A stretch of DNA of 64,000 nucleotides from Schistosoma mansoni (lineage: Eukaryota > Platyhelminthes > Trematoda > Strigeidida > Schistosomatidae): NCBI RefSeq assembly GCF_000237925.1, contig NC_031497.1, forward strand, positions 3,217,295 through 3,281,294. The letters run 5' to 3'. Below, in pieces: positions 1 to 13,700 of this stretch (position 1 is its first letter; the number at the start of each line of letters is the position of its first letter). The notes under the pieces were generated by a model. It ran no database searches and was not told where the DNA came from. It saw nothing but the letters and a program-made list of their open reading frames with translations. Made by a program: the position numbers and the translations under genes.

Positions 1-387
1 ATCATTATTACACATATTATCTTTAGTCTTGTGTGGACCCATTTCTTACGAATTTGATACTTTTATCCATTTCATGTAAATCCCATACTTTTAAAAGATG
101 ATGGATACAAGTTATCTGGTTGTAATTATATGTGTCGATGTATTCACCAATGAATGTATAGTGAGTTGCATGTATATGCGTCTATCGATCCATTTATTTC
201 TAATGAGAATGGATTTTAAGAATGAGAAAACAGTAGCTTAAAAGAAAATGTTACCTCCGGATAAAAACTAAAGGATTTTTATTACAATTATGATCATTTA
301 ATTTATTTTTCCGTTTTTCACTGCATTCAAAAATATTTAATCACTAAGTGCTGGGGGAAAGTTAAGTCTAATAGTAATGATATTTAT

Positions 388-427
<40 letters not shown>

Positions 428-440
428 GAGTTCAAATGTT
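1..440. other. AT-rich non-coding sequence with a TAA microsatellite
   Basis: I see no gene here. It is probably an intron of the phosphatase gene whose first visible exon starts at 2383. A (TAA)n trinucleotide tract occupies roughly 392-427. Confidence 0.5.
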
Positions 441-580
441 CGCATGGATATATTCAGAACAGATGAACTTAAAATTTACAGATATACGAGCCAGAGAATG
501 CTTAACTGGAATCTTACAATGAAAAGTAATGATTTCCGAAAGCAATCAAATATTCTATATTTCAAAAATGAACAATATTT

Positions 581-619
581 GAGCGAACAATTGTTTTCAA
601 TAACTTCATCATCAGGCTC
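581..619 (-). ncRNA. Hammerhead ribozyme motif in Penelope-like 3' terminal region
   Basis: On the minus strand the order is GAGC, CUGAUGA, a short helix II region, GAAA, a self-complementary AACAAUUGUU, then UUC (cleavage triplet) and GCUC. GAGC pairs with GCUC (helix I) and AACAA with UUGUU (helix III). All hammerhead core positions (CUGANGA, GAA, NUH) are present. Helix II is very weak as drawn. Relative to the copies at 20614 and 21986, helices I and III differ by paired, compensatory changes. Hammerheads are known in Penelope-like elements. The role is inferred to be self-cleavage of the element RNA. Confidence 0.75.
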
Positions 620-1105
620 TACAGTTATAAGTCCATAATTATAATATTTTACAAAGTCCAAAATGAGGCATGTATTAATTAATTTGACAATGTTATATGT
701 TAAAAATGGTAAACGTTTGCATCTGTTACGACATATATATACTTTAAAATTGTGTTATTTGTAAATTAGAAAGGTCATTTAATAAAGGTCAAAGTGATTT
801 GTAATCAAGTGTCTAGTCACAATCGATTTAATAGTAATTTCGAAAAAATGAAAATGCAAAAAAATTGTGTGAATAAAGTGCATAGTAGGAGAATTTCATC
901 TTGTCAAGTGAGATAATAATGATAAATAGTAATAGTAATAATAATAAGATTGTTGTGTGAATATAATATGTAATAAAAGGGGATGTTATCAAGATAATTA
1001 CGATAAAGGAATTGGGAATGATGGATGTGAAGATTAAGATAGAGGTGATCAACAAAGAAAAAAAAAGAAAAAAAAAAAGGGGGGGGGAGGTTTATAATAT
1101 TTAGT

Positions 1106-2017
1106 TTAGGAAACCGGTGATCCAGTCGTAGGCCAAGGTAAACATAGTGGCTGGATATACTTTTTTTGGATGCATAAATTTGGTTTTCTAGAGTTGATCC
1201 AGATGGCTTCGGCTATGTAAAGTAATCGTAATCTAGCTCTTTGAGGTAGAGTTTTCGGAACTTGATATAAAACAGAGAAGGCTTCTTCTATTTTGATATG
1301 ATGTTCACTGTCTACCAAGTGAGAAAGGATGGCGCTGTTAATGGATTTAGTGACTCCTTTTCCCAACCATGCTGGTACATGTTCACGAATACGCAAGGAT
1401 AAAGCCCTCTGAGTACGGCCTATGTAACTAGCTCCACAGGAGCAGTTGAATTGGTATACACACATGGAAGAGCCCATCTTCGGCAACTTATCCTTGATTA
1501 ATTGTGTGAGTACTGGTTTAGTTGAGAAAGTGACGTGTAGCTTAGCGGCGTAAAACGTCCTTTCAACCGATCTTTTCAGTCGGCGTGTTAGAATATCACT
1601 CGCTATGTCACCTTTGAAGTCCAGTTTCAAATACAAGGTTTTTTTACTCACTGTTTCACAATTTCTTCTTATTTTAACAGTACTTTCTACTAGGTATTTC
1701 TTAACGAACTTATCCGGGTAGCCATTCCTTCGCAATGTATTTTTCAGTATATCTATTTCACTCTCAACAGTGTCCTCAGAACATAATAGCTTGATTCTGT
1801 GACTGAGACATTTAACCAAATTTATTTTATACTGAAGAGGAGTGAAGCTTTGGAAATGGGTATACTGACCCGTCCATGTATTCTTTCTAAATGTATTTCG
1901 TTTGATGGAACCATCTCTCCTTCTAGAAAGTAGGACGTCGAGGAAAGCTATACTATTGTCTTTCTCTTCTTCGCTGGTGAATTGAATAGCTGGGTGGACG
2001 TTATTGAAAAAGTCTAT
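1106..2017 (-). CDS. Penelope-like RT C-terminus plus GIY-YIG endonuclease domain (partial)
   Basis: The frame is open for about 300 codons but has no proper start; the coding sequence is simply cut off upstream. The RT part is only the palm-end/thumb. The GIY-YIG-like domain starts near residue C-V-Y-Q-F, with the Y-I-G triad and the conserved arginine of R-I-R-E-H visible. In the family the RT copies element RNA and the GIY-YIG nuclease nicks the target. This truncated copy cannot supply the RT activity. The C-terminal LPWP-type ending recurs in the copy at 21687-21899, which supports the boundary. Confidence 0.8.
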   Translation of the reverse strand: MDFFNNVHPAIQFTSEEEKDNSIAFLDVLLSRRRDGSIKRNTFRKNTWTGQYTHFQSFTPLQYKINLVKCLSHRIKLLCSEDTVESEIDILKNTLRRNGYPDKFVKKYLVESTVKIRRNCETVSKKTLYLKLDFKGDIASDILTRRLKRSVERTFYAAKLHVTFSTKPVLTQLIKDKLPKMGSSMCVYQFNCSCGASYIGRTQRALSLRIREHVPAWLGKGVTKSINSAILSHLVDSEHHIKIEEAFSVLYQVPKTLPQRARLRLLYIAEAIWINSRKPNLCIQKKYIQPLCLPWPTTGSPVS

Positions 2018-2025
2018 TGAAAAGT

Positions 2026-2382
2026 TCTATATTTATCGCAATTTATTTAGATGACAGAAAATTAATATCATACTAAAGATTTACCAAGGTAAAAATCACA
2101 TTTGCTTTAACACCGTTTGGTATTTATTGATCTCTCCTTGAGACATCCAATTGATTGAAATGATACAAGTTAATGTTTTATGTTAGTCTGTCACTTAGCT
2201 TTGTGTGTGTTGTCTAAGAAGACATAAAAACCATTTATAATCCTTAATGTGATTGAGTGAGATTACTAACTCCTAAAATATTCATTTATAATTCTCATAT
2301 CTCTTTTGGTTATTATCGACTAATTTTGTTTCACAATGATCATTTCAAGTAACCCACTCTTTTTCTCTCATCAAGTATTCAG
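2026..2382. other. Intron tail before the PDZ exon
   Basis: AT-rich sequence with no coding signal. It ends in a pyrimidine-rich stretch and AG at 2381-2382, the splice acceptor of the PDZ exon. Confidence 0.5.
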
Positions 2383-2732
2383 ATGTTACAAACAATAATG
2401 GTATTGAAGTCGATAATTCCCAGTACACACGTAATAAATGTTTAAATAAAGATCCATTTCATCCAGGTGCCCCAGACGTTGAAAATTCACTTCACCTAAC
2501 TGATGAAATTAATGAACTAAATTCTGAAGGACTAGTCCGTATTTCTATCAGACCTGATAGTCATGGACGATTTGGATTCAACATAAAAGGTGGGGTTGAT
2601 CATGGAACGCCGATTATAGTTAGTCGTGTCGGTGCCAATATGCCTGCTGACCTATGCATTCCTAGACTTTCAGAGGGTGATCAAATCTTATTCATCAATC
2701 ATAAAGATGTTTCAAACCAGACCCATTTACAG
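2383..2732 (+). CDS. PTPN3/4-like exon: linker and most of the PDZ domain
   Basis: The exon follows a TTCAG acceptor and enters with two bases of a split codon. It ends at a CAG|GTAACA donor in phase 0. The translated PDZ segment reads [20 protein letters not shown], then IIVSRV and [18 protein letters not shown]. It closely follows the PTPN4 pattern (GRFGFNVKGG; PADLCVPRLNEGDQ). The carboxylate-binding loop is the unusual GRFGFN type typical of this phosphatase family. Confidence 0.93.
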
Positions 2733-5700
2733 GTAACAATATAAGTTCTTTTTTATTTAAAAATAATGAGTTTGTTTGGATGTGTGGTCTACTTTGATTG
2801 ATACGACACGTTTTCACTTCCCTAGATTAATAGTCATTACTGTAAAATTTAATCGTTTAATAAAGAAATGTTCTACTGAAGCAAAAGTCTTTGACTTAGT
2901 ATTGCCATGCAGTGATCAATAATATGATCGTAGCTCATAAGGATATACAATTAGGAGTCTCCGGAAGGGCATAGAAACAAGTACAATACATTGTTGTAAA
3001 ACCAATTAAAACGAATTCTATTGGTGCTGAGAATCAGGCAGCATACCATTAGTTCCTTCTTGAATTAGTTCCTACATAAAGATTGGTCTAAACTAAAAAC
3101 AGATCAACATAACGTCCATGATTTTGACCCCTCATTATGCAGCCAATATCACGTTTATAAATTAATCAGACGCTTTAAACCAATAATTTTTGCTAATTGC
3201 CCTCCACTATTCAACATTCTGCTTGTTTCTTGTGGTTTAATTTTTTCAAACCCGAAGACTGAATCATAAATCAGATTGATCAATTAATACCGGTTGTGTT
3301 AATGGTTGGAGAACATGAAATAGCTTACTTTTTAATAAGCAATTAGTATTAAGTCGTAACTGTCTTTTAGTGCACCTAATGTTTTTAACACTGACTTCTT
3401 ACGTAATGTCCAGATGCTTTTTACTCTACTAACATTGTTTCGGTTCTTTTGCATTTTTCATGAGAAATTATTAAAATCATCCGATAACAATACTCTAAAT
3501 ATTTACTTGTGATATACGAATTATCTTGTCAGATGAATGACAATATAGAATAAATATTGACCACTAAATTTTCCTTAGATTATTTTATTTGAAAATCATA
3601 ATCCATTGTCTTCACATTTATAGACTATAATGGTATTAATCAAGTTATTTGAAGAAACTTTTCACAATGGACTGACTTTATTTAGACAACCGATGAACAG
3701 ACATCTGTTTCGTCCTATTCAGGACTCTTCAGAGGTGCATACACTTAGCAATAAACGAAATTGAGCTCAGGTTTCTAAATTCTCAAAGCAACCATGATAC
3801 CACTGTAGTAATAAGCTAACACCTATTGATTCATATTTTCAACATCAGTTACTAACTTACGCCCGTTACCCCTCATGGAGTAACATAGGCTGCTCACCAG
3901 CATTCTCCATCCAACTCTGTCCTGGGCTATCCTTTTCATGTCTGCTTCCAATTCTAGACGCAATGTGTACTTTTGCCTTCCTCTTTTCCGTTTCCATTTA
4001 GGATTCCAAGTGAGAGCTTGCCTCGTGATGCAGTTTGATGATTTCCTCAATGTGTGTCCTATCCATTTTGATCGTCTTTTCCTAGTTTCGTCCTCAGCTG
4101 GAAGTTGGTTTGTTCTCTGCAACAATAAGTTGTTGTTGTTGGTATCCGGCCAACGAACACTCAGTATCTTACCTAGACAATTGTTTAGAAAATAGTCCGA
4201 TCAACATTTACCTTTCGAGAGGTCTTGTGTATACACTGCTGTAGAGTCACGTAGAAAGACTAATCAACTCTCTGGTGTTTCCTGTTTTTCAATGGTTTTC
4301 TTTCTAAAGTTTGTTAGTATTCTAAATCTCCACATCTAAGGAAAGTTTTTCTCGCTTTCCTACTTAATTTAAGCTTAATAATGTCAGATTTTGGTTCAAA
4401 ATACTTTTTGAATAGTATTTAAGTAAAGTGATATAAATCAATAGTGTTTTAACGGTTTATCATTATTATTGCTATTATGAAGAAACCAAACAGTGCCTCT
4501 TTGTCTCATTGCTGTTCTGAATTATCAACATTTATTTGTTTATGTTGTTAAAAATATTTTACAATCTTTGTGTTTATCTAATCCATATTTCCAGTTTTTC
4601 GTTTCTTATTGTAACTTGTAAATTAAAGGAATTAAAGAAAACAAATTTTCGCCAATGAATATCATGTGATAAACATTGTCTTTTTTTATGTATCTATGAG
4701 CTTATTGTCCAAATTTACAAAAAATTTTATAACTATTGTCGATGTCTTTTTTTTAATTGGAATTTTAGGTTGTAAATATGATACGTGCTGCAAGTGAACA
4801 AAATTATGGTACACTTGAGCTTTTAGTTAAACCAAGTGGTAAGTGTGTTTTTGCTCGTTGTTATACTATATATATATATACTTTGCTTGTAAATCCAACT
4901 GAGGCATAAATGGCCGACAAGTATTGTTCAGTCATCTTTGTCTCAAGTATTTTCTTGGAAATCCCATTAAAAAAAGCTGAACGATTAAGCTAAACTGATT
5001 ACATTTCTCACTATAAAGTTGTGAAAATTGTTGAATTTCATTGAAATCATAAACCGGTATAAGTTAGACCCCTATTGAAAATCTGGAAGCATTAGACGGC
5101 TATTTCGTCCTAGTATGTATTTCGGCTTTGTTATCTACAGGTTAACCGTTTGAGTGAGAGACCGAAGATACTGCGTGCTAGTCCCACGTGTGGAGTTGTG
5201 GATGCGCACTGCTGAGGAATCCCATACTAAAACGAAACGTGTGTCTAATGTTTCCAGGCTTTCAGTGATTGTCTAACTTTGATCGGTTCATGATTTCAAT
5301 CTAATTACAGTCTATTGATTTTTATTCTACCATGTTCAGTATAAACTTAAATATATTATCTTCTCACAACAAAGTATGTTCATTTGTGTTTCCTTGTTCA
5401 AGGCAGGTCAATAAACAACTTTTAATAACGTAACTAAAATAGCTTTGATTATCAAACAACTACCATTATTATTATTTGATAATGTCGACATAAATAAATT
5501 GCATTTTATCAGTAACCGGAAATTTTTAACAGCTTTGTTCAAATCCTCTTGTAACACACGAGTCGTTTTTCAACTTTCATTGTTAGTTCTATTTTCACCA
5601 TTTAAATTGTGTACCTTGTTTAACAAACCATAAAATAATTTTGATTGTTTTTTTGTTTTTTTGGCTGTGTATGAACATTGTTTCTTTCACACTTCCTTTA

Positions 5701-8700
5701 CCTAATTTTTTTTTACCCTTGTTAACATAATTATGATAAAAATATTAAGTAGTTGAGCAGTGGTTTAGAAAAAAAACATAAATATGTAACTTCTTCCCCC
5801 TTGTTATATCCTTTGTTCCTCTCAATAGACAACATAACACATAAACACGTACATACAACAAAGCTGAGGAATTTAAATTCATGTTTTCATGAAAATTTTG
5901 TATTATTTTTTTTTAAAACCAAAACAAAATTTTTCCAAGATAACATAATTATTAAAATGATGTAAATACAAGGTAAACACATGAATAGTTTGCTTAAAAT
6001 TTTCAAATAAATTTTCCGAGTAAATCCATTTAAAGAACTGTCTAGAATTTAGTTCAGCAGAGAAGAATCTTGGAAGGTTTATTTGTTTGTAATGTACAAA
6101 TTCAAATAGGCCAATACAAAGCTTTATAAGGGAATATAACAACTTTGAAAGTTTTAGTGATTATGTTCATTCTGAGATTACAATGTATATTGGACATTTT
6201 GAAGCAAAGTTACAATGAAATAAGTACTACGTTTATGAAAGTGATTTTCATCCATTTTTTGGTGAACCATTGGAAACTGGGAATCTTTATTAGTTATATT
6301 CTGCTACTTTAAAACTCAATATGACATTATCGTCAACGCGAACACATACATGCATTTGCTCATATTTTTTTAATGTATTACCTGATTGTCTTCCATAAAT
6401 TTCATTAGAATGGAATAAATAAGATGAAGCAATAAATTGACGTACGTATTTTTTTCGAAATTACCCATTTCAATATCTTGCATCTGTCCGCGTTGGCTGT
6501 GGTTTTTCATTCGATTCTTAGTTTAACTTTATTCCAACTTTAACTTATTTATAAATTTTTTTCATTTTCTTACAATAACAAAATGATACAAAATTTTCTT
6601 TTTTTTTATTAATAAATGCATGTATTCAGTTACTTAAACAATAAGATATGTTCTGCAACCTGGCCAGTGTGCACTATTCACTCTATCTAATAACTTATAC
6701 GTGTAAACATATTTACTAAAGAATAAATACATGCTAAAGTGATTAGCAAACAGTGAAACATTCTAGATAATAAGTAAAATAATTCACCTTGTTGTAACTT
6801 TTCATAATGAAAAAATAAACGCTGTACTTTAATTCATATATGTACACATATCTGACTATGTAATATCAGTTTCCGTTAATATTTACCCATGCAGATTATG
6901 TTACAGATGATGTAAATGATGACAATCCTATCCCAGATTCTGGAGATGCTCCTCCAGTTCCACCTAGATCATATCACTCGTCTATCCGCCGACCATCACT
7001 TTCTTTAGAAAAATTTGCAAGAAACTCAAAACGTTTAACACGTTTTTCACTTAAATCATCGTCTAATAATCCAACGGATCGAGATCATAACAACAGTATG
7101 GGACATAGATATTCATTTTCTGGTTCAACATTGTTAGATTCAATGATAGAATTAGAAAGTCATTTAGCTGATGGATCATTGTTAAATCAATTCGAAGTAA
7201 GTCTACAAATATTTGTTGATTGTATATTATTTTCGGTGTAATTATTACTTTAGAATTAATTCCTTAATAATAACGCTCTATCATAATTATTCTCTGAATT
7301 TTACTTTCTATTGAATTATTACAACTAACTGTATGACAAATATTTTTAACTACCTAATATGGAACATGTTTGAACGTATTCAACCTGGATAAATTCCATG
7401 AGTAAATTGATAAGAATTCCAAAACGTTTTCATCATTTTAAGCTTATAATCGTATTGTAGTGAACAGAAAATGGGGGGGACAATCGAACGTATTTAAGCA
7501 CAAACTACAAACTGTCACACTAAAATCTGATAACCATACAGTAAACAGTTAATTTGCAGAATAACAATCAATTGTCTCAATCTTGACTGTTCCTTCAGCA
7601 AATATTATTCCATCTTCTCTGATTTCATTGTTCTTGCATTTTCATACCGATTGTGCTTCGTTCCTGTTCTTTCCTTATCGATCTTCTCCCTAAATACATT
7701 CTATGCCTGGTCAGACATATTTTTTAGTCGGTTTAACATAATTAACATCCTTATTTTTTGAATCAGTAGATTTGGTAAACTACTGATACGTACAGTCTTC
7801 ATTAAACTTAATTTAACCTGAACAGACACGATTACAAAATTTCATCACTTTCGAAATGAAATGATATTTATCAACAAGCTACAAAGGATTCACAAAATGT
7901 ATGTACTGATGTGTAAGGCATTCTGTCAAAAAATTCCACCTATTTTGAAATTTTATAGGTCTAACAATGGCTTATTTACATCTAATAACAAATTTACGAA
8001 TACCATTTGGATCTAGGTTGATATGATAATCCATTTTGACACGATATAATCATCTAAATAATACCGACTTATTTAACTTATTCATGACCACTGATGCATC
8101 AACTGAATTTAGAACATTATAAAACACTCCAGAATTTGTATAAATAATCCAGTTTTAGTATCCGTTTTGTGTTTTTGCTCCTAATATAAATTATTTTGTG
8201 TTTTGCAACGACTTTGTCGATTTAAGTTATTATGTAATGATAACACCACAGGAAGTCAGTCGCGGCCCGAATAGCTCTGTGATCACGTCTCTGAATGTAA
8301 AGCTGAGTGACACAGGATCGAATCAGTCAGGGAGCATCAATTCCGTCAAGATGGCAGGTACATCTTACTGACGAGTGCCAAATAGCATGAAATATATGTC
8401 CAGAGATTCCTGTCGACTACATCCAACCATCACCTCATCTAAACATTTGCTCATAATCTTTTATACGAAACAATACTTTTCGTCCTTCTTAGATTTTGAT
8501 GTTTCTATATTTGAACAATTAAATATACATTTTTTATGTGTTATTTTACTCTACCATGATATTAGAAAATTCACCATAATTATTCATCTTTAACAATTTC
8601 TAGCATCTGCCTAGAAGAAAATCTGGTCTCACAATGAATGTGTCTCGTTTAAGTGAGAATTCAATAAAAAATCGTTATCGTGATATTTCACCATGTAAGA

Positions 8701-10672
8701 ATATGATTTTTTCTTATTATTTACTTAAATGCAAAACTTTATCCATGTAAAATGAAAGTACTTGATAAGAATACAAAGGGAAAAATAGTAATTTTATCCG
8801 AAAAAACGGTTTTATGTCTTTACGAAATAATTATGTAAATATATTCTTTAAGGAAGTTTCCTAATCTTTATTTATTTACTTTTCCTACCCATAAACGCAA
8901 ACATTACGTCCTTAGTTCTAATAAATTGTTTTACATACACCTTAAAATCACAAGTGGAACTGCTTTACGATAAGAGTGCCTTTTCTGATGTATGTTTCAC
9001 TAAGTTCAACCATTCTACTGATTGAACATCCTTAATTAATGCTACTCAAAAGATTATTAATAAAACGTATAGAGCTGATATGGCTGGTACTATCAAATGA
9101 TCTAACCTGACAGTTAGTTGCAAAAATGGATCTACTTCTGTATAAAATTATTTGACTTTGACAAAATAAACATACTGTTTTCCAATGTTATAAATAACAT
9201 CATTTAATGGATACTAACAGGACTTTCTAAATCTCTAATATGCTTTCTTCGTCAATCAGTCACATAAAAGTGATCCAGTTGCTTTGACTAATTACTTTCC
9301 ATCATACAATCAAAATAAATTGTTTCACAGAGTATTTGCTGAGTTCTAATGGTTACTTATAATATTTTTATTCAAATAGTTCACAGGATTACATAATGAC
9401 AATCTTCATGGCTTATATGACTAACTAATTGTCATTAACGTTTGTATGCTTTCTAACAGAAAATATTCCTTCTAAGTCTATTTCATACCCAATGTTGTAT
9501 CATACACTTTTGTAAGAGTTTTGTAACATAATAACAATAAACTCTCTGTATGATAATCCATGGTAATAGTACTTTTCCAACATCTATAAAGCTTTATAAT
9601 AAGATTCTATTATGGTTGAACAAACAGATTAAACTAATGTTTCACTCGTAGATAATATGAATTTCTTAAGATTAAACAAATTTCTCTTTACAACCAACTG
9701 TTACGTACTAACATTGTCACATTAGACTAAATCTATTTGTTTAATTTATATATGAGTAGGGGAAATTACCTTTCCATTGTAAGTACTGTTGTAATGAACA
9801 AAACACAGGTTTGGGACAATCGAATGTATTTAAGCAAAAATTACAGACTATCTCACAAAGTTCTGATAACCATACAATGAACAGTTAATTTGCCAAATAA
9901 CAAGCAATTGTCTCAATCTTCACTGCTCCTTCTGTAAATATTAGTTCATCTTCTCTAATTTCATTGTTCATGCATTTTCTCACTAATTGCGCTTCATTTC
10001 AGTTCTTTTCTTATCGGTCTTCTACCAAAATACATTCTATGTCTTACCATCACCATATACTACTTATATGGATATAAGTAGACCACACTACACTGTGACT
10101 TATTAGAATAATAATAATAATAATCTAATTTTTAAAAGCTAAAATTTTTCAGTCATCAAATATCATTATTTTAAATAGACTAAAAAAAGTAAAATGTTCA
10201 AGAAACCTATGATTAAACAATCAATATTAACCTCAGGTTCTATTTAGCCTTAGGGATATTTGATTATCTTTCATTCTATCTCATTCCTTAGATTAGAATT
10301 ATCAAAACCATGACTAAAACACTTGGAGTTGACAGAAAAATTGTAGTAAACAACCCTAACTTCAACTAAATGAGTATCTTTACGATTTAATGTCAAATCA
10401 TTCAACTAACCTCATTTTTACTCAATATTTACATCAATTATTATCAATTATTACATAAAGTTAAATGTTAATTACAAAAAATGGAAATATCTTTGTATTT
10501 CTAAACTGGCTTTTATCAGATAGCTATACGTTTCTAAGTGTTCGTGTTATTTCATTCACTTACATTCAATTTGAATTTGAATTATCTACTGTTACTGTCT
10601 GTTTCTAACCGTTACAATGAGGAACGTGATCTATCTTAATCAAACAACTATGGTTTTTAGTGAAAAACAATC

Positions 10673-10722
<50 letters not shown>

Positions 10723-13700
10723 ATGTAACAGCGTATACATTATGATTGGTTCATAAACCAATATTTATTGTAAATTACCGATAATAAAATACACCAGATC
10801 TATATCAGATACTTAACTGTATGGAATTAATAATAACCCAATCCATTCAGTGTTTATATAATCATGGAAGCGAGATTTGAATGAAATGGAATCTTATTAA
10901 GTTGAGTAATACATTTTGCACCTTTCTTGTTATCTCTGGAACGTTTTAGACTTCTTGTGCAATAGTTAAATATTCAACCTTGTTGATCATCAACTAGCAA
11001 TCTGTGACCTGAATTTATGTTTCTTTAGTAACATTCCATTCTATCATAACATATTTTTGACTAAGCTCTTGTAAGCTATAATATACTAATGATATTAAAG
11101 ACGAAAAAATGTTTTCACGATGAAAGTTCACTTGGAATTTTTGTTGAATTCAAAGGGCGTTTCAACCTTCACTTTTATATTTTTCTGCATTAAGAAACTT
11201 TCTAAACTTATTTATCTGCTAAGAATCTTGAATTTAATCTACAAATTTGACATTAAAAGTTAATTTTAAAGCTCATCACTTAACATTCGGGCAATAGATA
11301 ACAGTAGCATCCAGTATACGCGTTTCGTCTTATTTGGTACTCATTAGTCAGATTAATTCACATCCGAGTATTCTTCTGAACGCCGAAACTTCACCCAAGT
11401 ACTTATCTCCCCAAACAATAGTAATCTAGACTAGATTGACTCATGAATTTAACTATTAAAATTACTACAATCTCCAGAGATCCCCATTCTATGAATAATT
11501 TGTTCAAAACATACAATCAATTTACATTTCTTCACAAAAATAGTTTCATTTTTATTCGAATTATTACGTACGTATGGACTGTGTTTCCACCTACATGTTT
11601 AATCTATTTTGTTGTTCTGTTTGCTTGCTTGCTTGCCTAACAAAATTGAGTGACACTTACCCGTTTATTGAAATACATCCTCAACATGGGTTTTATCTAC
11701 TAATTTTAAGTTTGAATCTGTACTTGTATTGTGTATCTAATAAACTTATATAAATGATAGGAAGTTTCTTTTATATACGACAATAACAGTTTCTATCCTT
11801 CCGTGACCATTAAATCGCACTTACTAGAATATGTAATACAGTCGTTAACTTCAACGAATCTCAGTAGTGTAGCATGAATTACTTCAATTCAAGTGTTTCT
11901 CATAGGTAAACACTGAAAATCATATTCATAAGCCTAGTTTGAACATTTTTTGCAGTTTTTCATAATGCGATTGATCAACTGGCCAACAGACAAAACTTAG
12001 CAGGCATAGAGTAACAGATTTTTGTAATTTCATACTAAATGTGTGACGGATGACTGAAATTAACATTTTTGTGATTTCCCGACTTACAGTGATTATTATC
12101 CTACACACTTACACCACCAATTTTTCGCTTCTGTTATTATGTCAAATCTCACCCAGATGTTGATAGTAACTTTTAGTCACATAATAAAAATTTATTTTGT
12201 TGGTTATTTTGTACTATGAACATATGTAGTGATGTTATTCATATAGTCGCTTTTGCTTGGGACATAAAACTCACTTCTGAAATATCATTTTCCCTCTTTT
12301 TAATCGCTTGTAGACCATAAACGTTGAAGTTTTATTGCTCGTTAGTTGTAAACCTGGTTCATGTAAATTCCACTCATATTATAAGAACCTCTAAATCCTT
12401 CCTACTTTTGGTCAAGAAAAATAATTCAAAAACAAATTCTCGATTCATAGTAAAGTTTACCCATTCTGTTTGCTTCTCTTCAATATCCGCTTATTTTTAT
12501 AAAAACTCAATGAGAAATGCTCTCTGAATGAGATTATCTAAGGCTTTCAGATATGACTGCATAATTTCAGTAGGTCTTAGAATGTGAAATATCATTGCTA
12601 ACTGGAAAATTATGTCTATATTTTTCAATTTATGGTCTAATGCAATGTTTATTCGGGGCAAACAAAATACTACATTTCAAGAAATCTCTACACATTTATA
12701 AGAATCTTTCCTGTTGACCACCTCCAACCACCATCTTATCTCAACATAGTACACACAGTGTCGAGCCACCCAGACTAGTGGCCACATTGCAACTTGATCG
12801 ATAGCACTTGATCAGCACTAGGACGGACTTGACACGCATGACATTGATCACCACCCAGTGATCAATCAATTGTAAATGCCGAGCTATTACACTGTTGAGA
12901 GCCCTGGTCCCTCGCATTGTGTGAAGCTTCAAGTTCTTTCATTAAATATTCCTCAAACAATGATAAGGTTATTTCACATATTTATTTACATTTTTTGCCA
13001 GAGAATGTTTCGTTTAATGATTACTTCAGTTTTGTTATTCTTCATTCTTTTGAACTGTGTAAATGCTTCGAATAATTTTATGTTTCCAAACTTCATTGAA
13101 TTAACCATTAACAGTAACTTATTAAACCGATAATTATTGATTATATAAATCAAAGAAACAGAATTACATGGTTGTTTAAGGTCAATCAGTTTGCGAATGT
13201 GGACTAATAACTTTTGATAAAATAAAAGATTCATAAGTAAATTAATATTAGTAGATTTATTAGAATGAGAAAATGTTAATAGATGAAATCAAATTTACCA
13301 ATTTAGCATAAATATCTTCCTTACAACTCAAGATTCTGACAATTTTTGCAACCGCATGGAAGTAATGATGTGTATTGATAAAACTTTCCAACAAGAATGA
13401 GAAGCTCTTCAGGTTTCTTGATAATTTTTTATAGTTTACATCACTGATCAATTTTGGTTAGACAACCAGTGAAAATCAAGACGATCTGAACAGATATTTC
13501 GTACTAGTATGAAACTACTAAGCAGTGCGCACACACGACTACACAGGGAATCTGACCCAACACCTTCAGGTCTTGCAGTGAGCACTTTGTCTTTATAAGT
13601 CTGAGCTAGAATTTAATGGTACGCATGGGAATTCAATAATCTTCCCAAATCTTTAAAGCAACTCTTAGCTGATCATCTGATTGTGACCTAGTAAATTCTC

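Larger units (their letters stand above)
540..2025 (-). mobile_element. Penelope-like retroelement fragment (5'-truncated) with hammerhead-bearing 3' end
   Basis: Reading on the minus strand, about 2017 down to 1106 is one open frame. It begins in the end of a Penelope-type reverse transcriptase (FLDVLLSRRRDG, then a KNTWTGQYTHFQS segment). It continues through a linker into a GIY-YIG endonuclease-type domain (CVYQFNCSCGASYIGRTQRA, then LRIREH) and ends in IQKKYIQPLCLPWP. RT joined to GIY-YIG is the hallmark of Penelope-like elements. The 3' flank down to about 540 resembles the terminal repeat of the second copy at 20.6 and 22.0 kb, and contains a hammerhead motif in the sense orientation. 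The 5' half of the element is missing. The copy sits in an intron of the phosphatase gene in antisense orientation. Confidence 0.85.
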
